NCBI RefSeq assembly: GCF_001700965.1
Contig: NZ_CP016756.1
Location: forward strand, 4,330,501-4,394,500
Origin: Stenotrophomonas nitritireducens
GTDB lineage: Bacteria; Pseudomonadota; Gammaproteobacteria; Xanthomonadales; Xanthomonadaceae
Length of the DNA: 64,000 nucleotides
Direction of reading: 5' to 3'
Shown: in pieces, positions 55,345 through 64,000 of the stretch
How the letters are laid out: each line of letters begins with the position of its first letter
Position numbering within the stretch: position 1 is the first letter of the stretch
Notes under the pieces: generated by a model
What the model saw: the letters and a program-made list of their open reading frames with translations, nothing else
Database searches by the model: none
What the model was told of the DNA's origin: nothing
Program-made: the position numbers and the translations under genes

Positions 55345-56192
55345 GCATTTCTCCGGGTAGCAAATTCCAGGCAGGCGCCAAGCACTTGTTGCAAGGTGTT
55401 GCGGACGGGGGCGGCGTGTTCGGGGTCGTACGGCGTGGGCCAGCTGTGCTCGTCCACGTCCGCCGGTGCGGGTTCGTGCATATAGCCGCGGCAGCCCAGT
55501 TCCATCTGCAGCGTGTGCACGCCGCTGGCGGTGTCGCTGTAGTGGCGGGTGATCCAGCCGCCCTTGAAGCGGCCGTTGCGGACGTGGCTCATACCGCTCA
55601 GCGCGCACAGGTTCTCGACCACGTCGGTGAGTGCGTTGTCGCAGGAGGTATCGGGCGCACCGCTGGGGCCGGCACTGCCGATATTGAACTGCGGCAACTC
55701 GCCGTCGAACAGATGCGGGATCAAGGAACGGATCGAATGCGCGTCGTAGACCACCACGGTTTCGTGCTGCGCGCGCAGGCGTTGGATTTCGTTGGCCAGC
55801 GCGGCGTGGTAGGGATCGAACCAGGTCTGTCTGCGGTGCTGGATTTCAGCGTCGTCGGGTTCATGGCCGGGGCGATACAGGGGCTGATTGTCGAATGTCG
55901 TCAACGGGCACAGGCCGGTGGTGTTCTGGCCCGGGTAGAGCGTGGCGCCGGACGGATCGCGGTTTACGTCGATCAGTGAGCGCGAGATTGCAGTGCGCAC
56001 CGTGGTGGCGCCCAGCGCCTTGGCGAAGGCGTAGAGTTCGTGCACCCACCAGTCGGCGTCGCGCCGTGCCAGCCACGGCGAAACGAAATGGTCGACGTGC
56101 GAGGCCGGCAGCTCGGTCCCGGTATGCGGGAAGCTGACGATCAAGGGAGCTTGGCCACGGTGGATCTGCAGCCAGTCAGGGAAGTTTGTCAT
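55341..56192 (-). CDS. hutG: N-formylglutamate deformylase
   Basis: 283 residues from ATG 56192 ([14 protein letters not shown]). The frame is open to 56948, but that extension is translated repeat DNA. It performs the last step, N-formylglutamate to glutamate plus formate. The family features [44 protein letters not shown] and [10 protein letters not shown] are all present. It is separated from hutH by a tandem repeat array, so hutG-hutU may be partly uncoupled from hutI-hutH. Confidence 0.96.
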   Translation of the reverse strand: MTNFPDWLQIHRGQAPLIVSFPHTGTELPASHVDHFVSPWLARRDADWWVHELYAFAKALGATTVRTAISRSLIDVNRDPSGATLYPGQNTTGLCPLTTFDNQPLYRPGHEPDDAEIQHRRQTWFDPYHAALANEIQRLRAQHETVVVYDAHSIRSLIPHLFDGELPQFNIGSAGPSGAPDTSCDNALTDVVENLCALSGMSHVRNGRFKGGWITRHYSDTASGVHTLQMELGCRGYMHEPAPADVDEHSWPTPYDPEHAAPVRNTLQQVLGACLEFATRRNA

Positions 56193-56257
56193 GGGGATTC
56201 CTGGGGGCAGGGCGGGGTTTTTTCTGCTCTCAAAGATTGCAGTGCGGCCGGCTTTGG

Positions 56258-56920
56258 CCTTTCCCGCATGCGGGAGAGGATGCCCGGAAGGTAGGTGAGG
56301 GCGCTCTTCGCGATGATGCTGAAAAGCTCTCATCGTCCGTCGCTTCGCGCCACCTTCTCCCGCAAACGGGAGAAGGGACAGGTTCACGACTTGCTGTCGG
56401 GCGTGCGTGGTCTGACAGATTGCAGCAATGCGCGCTTTCGCCTCTCCCGCAAGCGGGAGAGGATGCCCGAAGGGCAGGTGAGGGCGCTCTTCGCGATGAC
56501 GCTGAAAAGCTCCCCTCATCCGTCGCTTCGCGCCACCTTCTCCCGCAGGCGGGAGAAGGGGCAGGTTCACGACTTGCTGCCGGGCGTGCGTGGTCTGACA
56601 GATTGCAGCGCTGCGTGCTGTCGCCTCTCCCGCAAGCGGGAGAGGATGCCCGAAGGGCAGGTGAGGGCGCTCTTCGCGATGACGCTGAAAAGCTCCCCTC
56701 ATCCGTCGCTTCGCGCCACCTTCTCCCGCAGGCGGGAGAAGGGACAGGTTCACGACTTGCTGTCGGGCGTGCGTGGTCTGACAGATTGCAGCGCTGCGTG
56801 CTGTCGCCTCTCCCGCAGGCGGGAGAAGGGACAGGTTCACGACTTGCTGTCGGGCGTGCGTGTTCTGACAGATTGAAGCGCTGCGTACTGTCTCCTCTCC
56901 CGCAGGCGAGAGAGGGGATG
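56258..56920. repeat. 183-bp tandem repeat with paired palindromes
   Basis: Three full 183-bp units start at 56258, 56441 and 56624, then a shortened 87-bp unit at 56807 and a fragment at 56894. Each unit holds two palindromes: type A, CCTCTCCCGC..GCGGGAGAGG, and type B, CCTTCTCCCGC..GCGGGAGAAGG (56353, 56536, 56719). The palindrome at 56807 begins as A and ends as B, so the short unit looks like an A-to-B deletion. The array fills the hutH-hutG gap (56193-56957). Frames through it are artefacts. Confidence 0.9.
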
Positions 56921-56957
56921 ACACGGCTGCTTTTGGCCAGCGCTGCATATGCTTCCG

Positions 56958-58505
56958 TCAGGCGTTGTCGTTTGTTTCTACGCCAGGCAGCCGCACGCCC
57001 AAACCAGCCGTCAATGCACCAGCAAGCACCAACGCAGTGGCAGCAAGCATGTCCGGATGGAAGTAGCGATCGTCCACCAAGGTTGGCACCTGCGCACGCA
57101 AGACCGAACGCACCTGCTCCAGTGCCGAACTCGAACGCAGCGGGGCATGGAAATCACAGCCCTGGCCGGCAGCGAGCAGCTCGATACCAATCACATTGGC
57201 GGCATTCTCGGCCATTGCAATCAAACGACGTGCGCCATGCGCGGCCATTGATACATGGTCTTCCTGATTGGCCGAGGTCGGGATCGAATCCACGCTTGCC
57301 GGGTATGCACGCTGCTTGTTCTCGGAGACCAGCGCTGCAGCGGTGACCTGCGGAATCATGAAGCCCGAATTCAAGCCCGGCTTCGGGGTCAGGAAGGCGG
57401 GCAGGCCGGACAGCGCCGGGTCCACCAGCATTGCCGTGCGGCGTTCGCTGATCGAGCCGATCTCGCAGATCGCCATCGCCAGCATGTCGGCCGCAAATGC
57501 CACCGGTTCGGCGTGGAAGTTGCCGCCGCTCAGCGCTTCGCCGGTATCAGTGAACACCAGCGGGTTGTCGGAGACACCATTGGCTTCGATTTCCAGCGTG
57601 CTCGCGGCCTGGCGCATGATGTCCAACGCCGCGCCCATCACCTGTGGCTGGCAGCGCAGGCAATAGGGGTCCTGCACGCGTACGTCGTTGTCGCGATGCG
57701 ATTCGCGGATGGCTGAGCCCTGCATCAGCTCGCGCAGGACGGCGGCGGTTGCGATCTGTCCACGTTGGCCACGGATGCTGTGGATGCGCGGGTCGAACGG
57801 CGTATCCGAGCCCTTGGCGGCCTCCACCGACAGCGCGCCGGTAACCAGCGCAGCCTGGAAGACCACTTCAATCTCGAACAGTCCTGCCAGGGCATAGGCG
57901 GTGGAATACTGGGTGCCATTGAGCAGGGCCAGGCCTTCCTTCGCACCCAGCACCAGCGGCTGCAACCCGGCCTGCTTGAACGCCGCTTCGGCCGACATGC
58001 GCACGCCGCCAACAAAGGCTTCGCCCACGCCGATCATCACGCTGGCCAGATGCGACAGCGGTGCCAGGTCGCCGGAAGCGCCGACCGAACCCTGGCACGG
58101 CACCACCGGCACCACGTCCTTCTGCAGCATGGCTTCCAGCAGGGCCAAGGTCTGCGGGCGTATGCCCGATGCGCCCTGGGCCAGGCTGGTCAGCTTCAGC
58201 GCCATCATCAGCCGCACCACGTTGGCCGGCATCGGCTCGCCAACGCCGGCCGCGTGCGACAGCACGATATTGCGCTGCAGGGTCTGCAGGTCCTCGCGCT
58301 CGATGCGGACGCTGGCCAGTTTGCCGAAGCCGGTATTGATGCCGTAGACCGGCTCGCCCTTGGCGACAATGGCATCCACCACCTGTGCGCTGCGCAGAAC
58401 TGCGGCCTGTGCAGATGCATCCAGGCGCACATCGGCGCCGCGATAGATCTGCCGCCATTGTGCCAACGGGACGTGGCCGGGGAGGAGGGTCAAGGTAGTG
58501 CTCAT
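56958..58505 (-). CDS. hutH: Histidine ammonia-lyase
   Basis: 515 residues from ATG 58505; the frame open to 58559 adds a non-family leader. It deaminates histidine to urocanate. The self-forming MIO cofactor triad is Ala143-Ser144-Gly145 within [41 protein letters not shown] and [12 protein letters not shown] are all intact, so it should be active. It lies 22 bases downstream of hutI on the same strand. Confidence 0.98.
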   Translation of the reverse strand: MSTTLTLLPGHVPLAQWRQIYRGADVRLDASAQAAVLRSAQVVDAIVAKGEPVYGINTGFGKLASVRIEREDLQTLQRNIVLSHAAGVGEPMPANVVRLMMALKLTSLAQGASGIRPQTLALLEAMLQKDVVPVVPCQGSVGASGDLAPLSHLASVMIGVGEAFVGGVRMSAEAAFKQAGLQPLVLGAKEGLALLNGTQYSTAYALAGLFEIEVVFQAALVTGALSVEAAKGSDTPFDPRIHSIRGQRGQIATAAVLRELMQGSAIRESHRDNDVRVQDPYCLRCQPQVMGAALDIMRQAASTLEIEANGVSDNPLVFTDTGEALSGGNFHAEPVAFAADMLAMAICEIGSISERRTAMLVDPALSGLPAFLTPKPGLNSGFMIPQVTAAALVSENKQRAYPASVDSIPTSANQEDHVSMAAHGARRLIAMAENAANVIGIELLAAGQGCDFHAPLRSSSALEQVRSVLRAQVPTLVDDRYFHPDMLAATALVLAGALTAGLGVRLPGVETNDNA

Positions 58506-58527
58506 GCGTGCTCCAGCAGTGCGTTGT

Positions 58528-59733
58528 TCAGATGGTTTGCCCGCGATACACGCGGGCATGCAGGGGGTTGAAGCCGATGCGATAGACCAGATCGGCAGGC
58601 GCGTCGATGTCCCAGATGGCGAGGTCGCACTCCATGCCGGCGGCGAGCTTGCCGAGACGTTCGGTGCGTCCCAGCGCGCGCGCCGCTTCGCGGGTGAAGC
58701 CGGCGATGCACTCGCTTACCGTCATGCGGAACAAGGTGGCGCCCATGTTCATTGCCAGCAGTGGGCTGGTCAGTGGCGAGGTGCCCGGGTTGCTGTCGGT
58801 GGCCAGGGCCATCGGCACGCCGGCATCGCGCAGGGCCTGGATGGGCGGCAATACGGTCTCGCGGGTGAAGTAATAGGCACCGGGCAGCAGCACGGCAACC
58901 GTGCCTGCCGCGCGCATGGCGTCGATGCCGGCCTGGTCCAGGTGCTCGATATGATCGGCGGACAGCGCGCCATGCTTTGCGGCCAGCTCCGCGCCGTGTT
59001 GGTTGGACAGCTGCTCGGCGTGGATCTTGATGGCCAGGCCGTGCTGCTTGGCGGCCTCGAAAACCTGCTGTGCCTGCGCCGGGGAAAAGGCGATGTTCTC
59101 GCAGAATATGTCGACTGCTTCGGCCAGCCCTTCGGCAGCGATGGCCGGGATCATCACCGCGCAGACTTCATTGATGTAAGCCTGCGCTTCGTGACCTGGC
59201 GGTACCGCATGCGCACCGAGGAAAGTGGGTACCACTTCGACGTTGCGCAGCACGCCCAACTCGCGCGCCACGCGCAGCTGCTTGCGCTCATCGGCTAGCG
59301 CAAGCCCGTAACCGGACTTGATTTCGATGGTGGTGACGCCCTCGGCCAGCATGGCATCGAGGCGCCGCAGGCTGGCCTTGATCAGTGCCGCCTCGTCGGC
59401 CTGGCGGGTGGCGCTGACGGTGGCGACGATACCGCCGCCGGCCTTGGCGATCTGCGCGTAGCTCACGCCCTGCAGGCGCTGCTCGAATTCGCCGGCGCGG
59501 TTGCCGGCGTAGACCAGATGCGTATGGCAGTCGATCAGGCCCGGGCTGATCCAGCGGCCGTTGCAGTCGATGCGCTCGCCCGCTTCAAATACAGGGGCAC
59601 CCGTTGCCGGGCCGGCGTACAGGATGCGGCCATCGCTGGCGGCGATGATGCCGTCCGCGACCGTGCCAAGCCCGCCGGCGGCGTCATCCAGGGTCATCAG
59701 GTTGGCGTTGTGCCAGAGCGTTTCGCAGCGCAT
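58528..59733 (-). CDS. hutI: Imidazolonepropionase
   Basis: 401 residues. It hydrolyses imidazolone propionate to N-formimino-glutamate. Amidohydrolase features are intact: [15 protein letters not shown] with zinc ligands His70 and His72, [31 protein letters not shown], and DSNPGTSPL. It is the first gene of the leftward hut operon; its ATG lies 57 bases from the divergent hutF start, with an operator-like palindrome between. Confidence 0.98.
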   Translation of the reverse strand: MRCETLWHNANLMTLDDAAGGLGTVADGIIAASDGRILYAGPATGAPVFEAGERIDCNGRWISPGLIDCHTHLVYAGNRAGEFEQRLQGVSYAQIAKAGGGIVATVSATRQADEAALIKASLRRLDAMLAEGVTTIEIKSGYGLALADERKQLRVARELGVLRNVEVVPTFLGAHAVPPGHEAQAYINEVCAVMIPAIAAEGLAEAVDIFCENIAFSPAQAQQVFEAAKQHGLAIKIHAEQLSNQHGAELAAKHGALSADHIEHLDQAGIDAMRAAGTVAVLLPGAYYFTRETVLPPIQALRDAGVPMALATDSNPGTSPLTSPLLAMNMGATLFRMTVSECIAGFTREAARALGRTERLGKLAAGMECDLAIWDIDAPADLVYRIGFNPLHARVYRGQTI

Positions 59734-59752
59734 AGCCCCTCTCCGTGCTTAT

Positions 59753-59764
59753 TTGTATATACAA
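59753..59764. promoter_or_regulatory. Palindrome TTGTATATACAA, probable HutC operator
   Basis: A perfect 12-base palindrome in the 57-bp gap between divergent hutI and hutF. HutC repressors of pseudomonads bind TGTATATACA-like sites and release on urocanate. A hutC gene lies two genes away, so this single site could control both directions. Confidence 0.75.
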
Positions 59765-59790
59765 TAACGGCGTCCATCGGAGAGTGTCCA

Positions 59791-61164
59791 GTGACAACGA
59801 TCAAACCGACCCCATCTGTCCGTTTCCACGCTGCCCATGCGCTCTTGCCGCAGGGCTGGGCACAGGATGTACGCATCGACAGCGTCGCCGGCCGCATCAC
59901 CGCAGTGACCACCGGCGAAGCCTGGGATGGCCAGGCGCAGCGTCTGGACGTGGTGGTGGCGGGGCTGGGCAATCTGCACAGCCACGCCTTCCAGCGCGCG
60001 ATGGCCGGGCTTACCGAGGTGGGCGGGCGGTCGGGCGACAGCTTCTGGAGTTGGCGTGAGCTGATGTACCGGTTCCTGGACCGCCTGGATCCGGACACGT
60101 TCCAGGCCATCGCCGCGCAGGCCTATATGGAAATGCTGGAGAGCGGTTTCACCCGCGTCGGTGAATTCCACTATCTGCATCACGCCGAGGATGGCCGCCG
60201 TTATGCCGATCATGCGGAAATGGCCGCGCGGGTGGCAGCGGCGGCCGACGAAACCGGCCTGGGCCTGACCCTGCTGCCGGTGTTCTATGCCCACAGCGAT
60301 TTTGGCGGCGCCGCAGCAACGCCTGCGCAGCGGCGGTTTCTGCACGATATCGATGGCTTTGCCGAGCTGCTGGAGGGCTGCCGGCGGGCCTTGGCGACAA
60401 CGCCGGACGCCGTGCTGGGCGTGGCGCCACACAGCCTGCGTGCCTGCACGCCGCAGCAATTGCAGGCACTGGTGGCCATGGCCCCGGGGCCGATCCACAT
60501 CCATATCGCCGAGCAGACCCGTGAAGTGGACGCCTGCCTGGCCTGGAGCGGGCAGCGCCCGGTGGAATGGCTGTATGCCAATACCGCCGTCGACCCGCGC
60601 TGGTGCCTGGTGCATGCCACCCATGTCATTGACGCCGAGGTCCAGCGGATAGCCGATAGCGGCGCCGTGGTCGGCCTGTGCCCGATCACCGAAGCCAATC
60701 TGGGCGACGGGCTGTTCCCGATGCGCGAGTTCGTGCGGGTGGGCGGGCGTTTCGGGGTGGGTTCGGATTCCAATGTGCTGATTGATGCGGCCGAGGAGCT
60801 GCGCCTGCTCGAATACGGCCAGCGCCTGCAACTGCGCGGGCGCAATGTATTGTCGCCGGGTGGGTTGTCCAGCGGCCGCTGGTTGTTCCAGCAGGCCGGC
60901 GAAGGGGCTGCGCAGGCATTGGGCGTGCAGGCGGGACTGAGCGTTGGGGCCAGTGCCGACCTGCTGGAGCTGGACCGCCAGCACTCGGCGTTGCTGGGCC
61001 GCACAGGCGACGCCTTGCTTGACAGCTGGCTGTTCGCCGCACGTAATGGCGCACTTCGCAGTGTCTGGCGCAACGGGCGGGCCTTGGTCCGCGACGGTCG
61101 CCACGTGAACCGCGATGCGATCACCACGCGTTACCGTGCCGCATTGGCGCGGATACTGGCGTAA
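59791..61164 (+). CDS. hutF: Formimidoylglutamate deiminase
   Basis: 457 residues from GTG 59791, with GGAGA nine bases upstream; the longer frame from 59518 overlaps hutI and is not used. It converts N-formimino-glutamate to N-formylglutamate plus ammonia, feeding HutG. Amidohydrolase ligands His63 and His65 lie in GLGNLHSHAFQRAMAG, with VGEFHYLHH, IHIAEQTREVDACL, VHATHV and GSDSNVLID following. Its presence with HutG marks the two-step (deiminase/deformylase) route. Confidence 0.97.
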   Translation: MTTIKPTPSVRFHAAHALLPQGWAQDVRIDSVAGRITAVTTGEAWDGQAQRLDVVVAGLGNLHSHAFQRAMAGLTEVGGRSGDSFWSWRELMYRFLDRLDPDTFQAIAAQAYMEMLESGFTRVGEFHYLHHAEDGRRYADHAEMAARVAAAADETGLGLTLLPVFYAHSDFGGAAATPAQRRFLHDIDGFAELLEGCRRALATTPDAVLGVAPHSLRACTPQQLQALVAMAPGPIHIHIAEQTREVDACLAWSGQRPVEWLYANTAVDPRWCLVHATHVIDAEVQRIADSGAVVGLCPITEANLGDGLFPMREFVRVGGRFGVGSDSNVLIDAAEELRLLEYGQRLQLRGRNVLSPGGLSSGRWLFQQAGEGAAQALGVQAGLSVGASADLLELDRQHSALLGRTGDALLDSWLFAARNGALRSVWRNGRALVRDGRHVNRDAITTRYRAALARILA

Positions 61165-61204
61165 GGTTCGCATCGGCGCGCGCCGTCTCTTTCAGGAAAC
61201 CCGA

Positions 61205-61933
61205 GTGAAGGGCAAAAAAGCTCCCACCCTCAATCACCGCATCCGCAGTGAGATAGAAAGCCGCATCCTCAGTGGCGAATGGGAGCCCGGCTTCCGTATT
61301 CCGTTCGAGCACGAGCTGATGGAGCAGTACGGCTGCTCGCGGATGACGGTGAACAAGGTGCTTACCGCATTGGCGGAGAGCGGCATGATCGAGCGCCGCC
61401 GCCGTGCCGGTTCGTTCGTGGCACGGCAGCCGCCGCATCTGGAGCAGGTGGCGCTGGAGATCCCGGATATCGAGGTGGCGGTCACCGACCGCGGCCACGA
61501 GTACGGTTTTCAGCTGCTGGAGCGCGCACATCGCAAGGCCAGGGAAACCGCGGCCGAAGAGCTGCAACTGGTGGGTGAGGGCAAACTGCTGGCGATACGC
61601 TGCCTGCATCTCGCCGACGGCAAGCCGTTGGCACTCGAACGCCGCCTGATCAATCCCGAGGCGGTGCCGGAAACGCTGAAGGTGGATTTTTCCATCCATG
61701 CGCCGGGCAGCTGGCTGCTGCAGAACGTGTCGTGGACACGCGGCCAGCACCGGATCAGCGCCGTTGCGGCCAACGCCGATGAAGCAACCCTGCTGAAAGT
61801 GCCGGTGGGCACTGCGTGTCTGGTCATCGACCGCCAGACCTGGCGCGGTGAACTGCCCATCACCTGGGTGCGGCAGATGTTCCTGGGTGACGCCTACGAC
61901 CTGATCGCGCGCTTCGCGCCAGGCTCGCGCTGA
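61205..61933 (+). CDS. hutC: HutC, GntR-family histidine utilisation repressor
   Basis: 242 residues from GTG 61205, preceded by CAGGAAAC; the open frame back to 61115 overlaps hutF. The N-terminal winged helix (residues ~10-75, FEHELMEQYGCSRMTVNKVLTALAESGMIERRRRAGSFV in part) is of the HutC type. The C-terminal UTRA effector domain (~90-235) includes HRISAVAANADEATLL and LPITWVRQMFLG. Urocanate is the expected inducer. It is co-transcribed with hutF and probably autoregulated through the upstream palindrome. Confidence 0.96.
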   Translation: MKGKKAPTLNHRIRSEIESRILSGEWEPGFRIPFEHELMEQYGCSRMTVNKVLTALAESGMIERRRRAGSFVARQPPHLEQVALEIPDIEVAVTDRGHEYGFQLLERAHRKARETAAEELQLVGEGKLLAIRCLHLADGKPLALERRLINPEAVPETLKVDFSIHAPGSWLLQNVSWTRGQHRISAVAANADEATLLKVPVGTACLVIDRQTWRGELPITWVRQMFLGDAYDLIARFAPGSR

Positions 61934-61988
61934 CTGCTACCCGCTGAAACGGGTCCGTTGATGGATCAGCTCTGTTGACCAGCTACCT

Positions 61989-62009
61989 GGCCGCGCCAGC
62001 GGCGCGGCC
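61989..62009. terminator. Hairpin between hutC and the Mrr-domain gene
   Basis: GGCCGCGCC, loop AGC, GGCGCGGCC, a perfect 9-bp GC stem between convergent genes. A T5 run (62021-62025) lies 12 bases past it on the + strand, a loose terminator for hutF-hutC. Confidence 0.65.
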
Positions 62010-62024
62010 GAGCTGAAGCCGTTT

Positions 62025-63035
62025 TTAAATCGTGCTGCACTGGCGCCAGCGCACCGGCTCATCAACGCCGGGGCGGGGGTTGAGCTGCACGCGGGTGGTG
62101 CGCAGGGCCGGGTAGCGCTCAAGCTGCTTGCAGATCAAGGGCCACACCTGCGCATCCTCGCCACTGCGTTCCACCGACAGGGTGGAGCGGGTCAGCCAGA
62201 TGCCGCTGACCACACCCGTGGTGCTGGCCAAGGCCTTGGACACGGATTGCTGGTAACGCAGCAAGGTGGCTGGGTCCGGGTCCTGCACCAGGTCGGCAGG
62301 ATCTGCCGTCGTCGACGGGCTGCTGTGCTGTTTGGCGGCTTCCGCGGCAGGTTGCGGGTGGCCGGTGTCTGCCGGCGTGCTGCTGGCCGGTGCGGCGGGC
62401 GCTGGCGCGACCGGTTCGGCTGCGGGCGGATCACTGCTCAGGGTCATGTAGCCCATGCCTACCAACAGGCCCAGCGTGACTGCGGCCAGGCCGGCGATGC
62501 CGGTGTGGCGGACCGCTTCGCGGCGCGCGATGCCGGTCACCGTGTCGCTTACATCGATAGGCATGTAGGGCTTCAGCAGTTGCCAGAGCTGACGCCCGTC
62601 AATGACTTCGATGGAATGCTTTTCGGCCTCGGCCAGGCCGTCACGTTCGACATGGCCTTCGGTGATCAGCAGGCCGCCAACCGCACCGGTGAGGCTGATC
62701 GCCGAGGCCAGTTCGTGGATCGCGCCGGCGTCGAAACGATAGGCGCGGCCATGCTTGCACGACACCAGCCAGCGTTGGCCGCCGCGCTGAAGCAGGAAAT
62801 CGCTGCTGGTGCCGCGGTCATTGTCTTCTTCATCCGTCAGCGGATGCAGGTCGCGCTGCTCGGCCATGGCCTGATGCACGATCCGCGAAAACTCACGCCA
62901 GCGCATCCCTGCCAGCGCAGCCAGACCATGCTGGCGTTCGGTGCTGCGACGGGCGACCAACCACAGGTACGCCGACGCCAGGCCCCACAAGAGCAATGCA
63001 AGTACCAGGGCCAGAATCCACGAGAACATCGACAT
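62025..63035 (-). CDS. Membrane protein with Mrr-like restriction endonuclease domain
   Basis: 336 residues. It has an N-terminal membrane helix (about 4-27). The Mrr_cat-type nuclease-fold domain (~42-160) has TSSDFLLQRGGQRWLVSCKHGRAYRFDAGAIHEL (in part), with Asp79 and Lys94 (SCKHG) in the usual D...(x)xK arrangement, and GGLLITEGHVERDGLAEAE. A second membrane helix follows (~178-200, GIAGLAAVTLGLLVGMGYM), then a Pro/Ala linker and a C-terminal domain. I infer a cytoplasmic nuclease fold held at the membrane. Whether it cuts DNA is unknown. Confidence 0.7.
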   Translation of the reverse strand: MSMFSWILALVLALLLWGLASAYLWLVARRSTERQHGLAALAGMRWREFSRIVHQAMAEQRDLHPLTDEEDNDRGTSSDFLLQRGGQRWLVSCKHGRAYRFDAGAIHELASAISLTGAVGGLLITEGHVERDGLAEAEKHSIEVIDGRQLWQLLKPYMPIDVSDTVTGIARREAVRHTGIAGLAAVTLGLLVGMGYMTLSSDPPAAEPVAPAPAAPASSTPADTGHPQPAAEAAKQHSSPSTTADPADLVQDPDPATLLRYQQSVSKALASTTGVVSGIWLTRSTLSVERSGEDAQVWPLICKQLERYPALRTTRVQLNPRPGVDEPVRWRQCSTI

Positions 63036-63126
63036 ACCTGGGAAGCTTATGGAAGAGACTCAGTCTATCTGCACTGACGACTGTAAGGATCGGATGAGGT
63101 CGCCTTTTTTGAGCGATCTAGACCAA

Positions 63127-63945
63127 TTATTCCGCTGACGTGCCAACCGGCCAGTAGTGACTGTCCGGCACCGTGCGCGCACCGAAAATCGCCTGGCCGA
63201 CACGCACCACGGTGGCGCCTTCTTCGATGGCGATCTCGAAGTCACCCGACATGCCCATCGACAGCTCGTCCAACTGCATGCCGTCCGGTGCGTGCTGGCG
63301 CAGGCGCTCGCGCAATTCACGCAGGCGCACAAAACAGGCGCGCACCTGCTCGGGCTGGGCCGAAAAAAGCGCCAGCGTCATCAGACCACGCACCCTCAGC
63401 GCACCAGAGCGCGGCAGCGCCTGCAGGAAGTCGGCAACCTCGTCGGGGGCCAGGCCGTACTTGCTGGCTTCGTTGGAGGTGTTGACCTGTACGAATACGT
63501 CCAGCGAGCGGCCTTCGGACTGCAGGCGGCGCTCCAGCGTCTGTGCCAGGCGCAGGCTGTCCAGTGCCTGGAACTCGCTTGCGAAGCGCGCTACCAGTTT
63601 GGCCTTGTTGGTCTGCAGGTGGCCGATGACCGACCACTGCAGGTCACCCAGATCCTGCATGGCCTCCCATTTATGGTGAGCTTCCTGCACCTTGTTCTCG
63701 CCCAGCAAGCGGCAACCGGCCTGATAGGCCTGGCGGATATGCGCCTCGTCGATGGTCTTGCTGACCGGCAGCAGGCGCACGCTGGCAGGGTCGCGGCCCA
63801 CGCGTTGGCAGGCAGCGGCGATGCGTTCATGAACCAGGGCCAGGTTGCGGCGGAAGTCGTCCGCGGTTTCGGCGCGCGGGTATTGGCCGTGCAGGGCGTG
63901 CCGGGTCTGGGTGCCAGCAGCGGCTTCGGGGAGTGGGGTGTGCAT
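63127..63945 (-). CDS. YggS-type pyridoxal-phosphate homeostasis protein
   Basis: 272 residues. A single-domain TIM-barrel PLP-binding protein without known enzymatic activity that buffers free PLP. Signatures: LLPVSKTIDEAHIRQAY with the PLP-binding Lys, GENKVQEAHHKWEAM, WSVIGHLQTNKAK, VFVQVNTSNEASKYGL and LSMGMSGDFEIAIEEGATVVRVG. The N-terminus is ~30 residues longer than usual; no better start is evident within it. In many genomes it lies next to pil or proC genes, which would be outside this window. Confidence 0.95.
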   Translation of the reverse strand: MHTPLPEAAAGTQTRHALHGQYPRAETADDFRRNLALVHERIAAACQRVGRDPASVRLLPVSKTIDEAHIRQAYQAGCRLLGENKVQEAHHKWEAMQDLGDLQWSVIGHLQTNKAKLVARFASEFQALDSLRLAQTLERRLQSEGRSLDVFVQVNTSNEASKYGLAPDEVADFLQALPRSGALRVRGLMTLALFSAQPEQVRACFVRLRELRERLRQHAPDGMQLDELSMGMSGDFEIAIEEGATVVRVGQAIFGARTVPDSHYWPVGTSAE

Positions 63946-64000
63946 GGTGCCTCCAGCAGTTTCAATGGCCGCAGGGGTGTTGGCATCGGCGGCCCCGAGG

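Noticed and set aside
53677-55608. Upstream extension of hutU to 55608
   Set aside because: It overlaps hutG extensively; ATG 55344 has a good ribosome site and gives the normal family length.
56258-56920. Possible CRISPR array
   Set aside because: The period is 183 bp and the spacing sequence between palindromes is itself repeated, with no unique spacers and no cas genes.
56192-56948. N-terminal extension of hutG, and + strand frames at 56186-57346
   Set aside because: They translate the 183-bp repeats into repeated peptides; hutG has a family-like start at 56192 and no homologue carries the extension.

Overview
The window looks like chromosomal DNA of a xanthomonad (Xanthomonadaceae/Lysobacteraceae, closest in feel to Stenotrophomonas). 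This rests on the GC-rich coding style, the protein family signatures, and the pairing of a complete type VI secretion system (T6SS) with a HutF/HutG-type histidine degradation locus. The genus is an inference; no rRNA or tRNA gene is present to fix it.

Layout. (1) 0.2-9.4 kb, + strand: an effector delivery module made of vgrG, a TPR-like protein, a 43-residue membrane protein, a PAAR/RHS polymorphic toxin with a predicted AHH nuclease tip, and a candidate immunity gene. (2) 9.39-10.77 kb: a 144-bp IS5-type MITE followed by a full IS3-family element. (3) 11.06-19.27 kb, - strand: tssJ, tssK, tssL, a vgrG fused to a zincin plus Het-C-like toxin, and a lipoprotein that is probably its immunity protein. 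(4) 19.5-33.3 kb, + strand: TPR lipoprotein, tssB, tssC, hcp, tssE, tssF, tssG, tssH(clpV), a 116-residue unknown, a third vgrG and a DUF4123 chaperone. (5) 33.3-40.2 kb, AT-richer: a VasX/BTH_I2691-like pore-forming effector and three related membrane immunity genes, the third frameshifted. (6) 40.2-42.7 kb: IS3 remnant, a formylglycine-generating-enzyme-like gene with one internal stop, and an unknown membrane protein. (7) 42.8-52.1 kb: tagX-like peptidase, PAAR, an unknown membrane protein with a ketosynthase-like motif, tssM, tagF, an OmpA-like protein, and convergent tssA. (8) 53.2-61.9 kb: a DoxX protein, then hutU, hutG, a 183-bp tandem repeat array, hutH and hutI on -, and hutF-hutC diverging on +. 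(9) 62.0-63.9 kb: an Mrr-domain membrane protein and a YggS-type PLP homeostasis protein.

How it works together. All thirteen core T6SS components are here: TssJLM membrane complex, TssEFGK baseplate, TssBC sheath, Hcp tube, VgrG/PAAR tip, TssA and ClpV. So are accessory factors for crossing or anchoring to peptidoglycan (TagX, OmpA-like). TagF is present, but no PpkA/PppA/Fha was seen. Three VgrG proteins carry or sit beside three different toxin types: a predicted nuclease, a predicted membrane/zinc-dependent enzyme, and a predicted pore former. Each is followed by a candidate immunity gene. The hut genes encode the five-step route histidine to glutamate plus formate. HutC probably acts on a palindrome between hutI and hutF.

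The most notable items are the VgrG-zincin-HetC fusion with its lipoprotein partner, the vgrG-TPR-microprotein-RHS module, the MITE that supplies the last codons of an immunity gene, the decayed genes next to the pore-former module, and the double-palindrome repeat array inside the hut genes.
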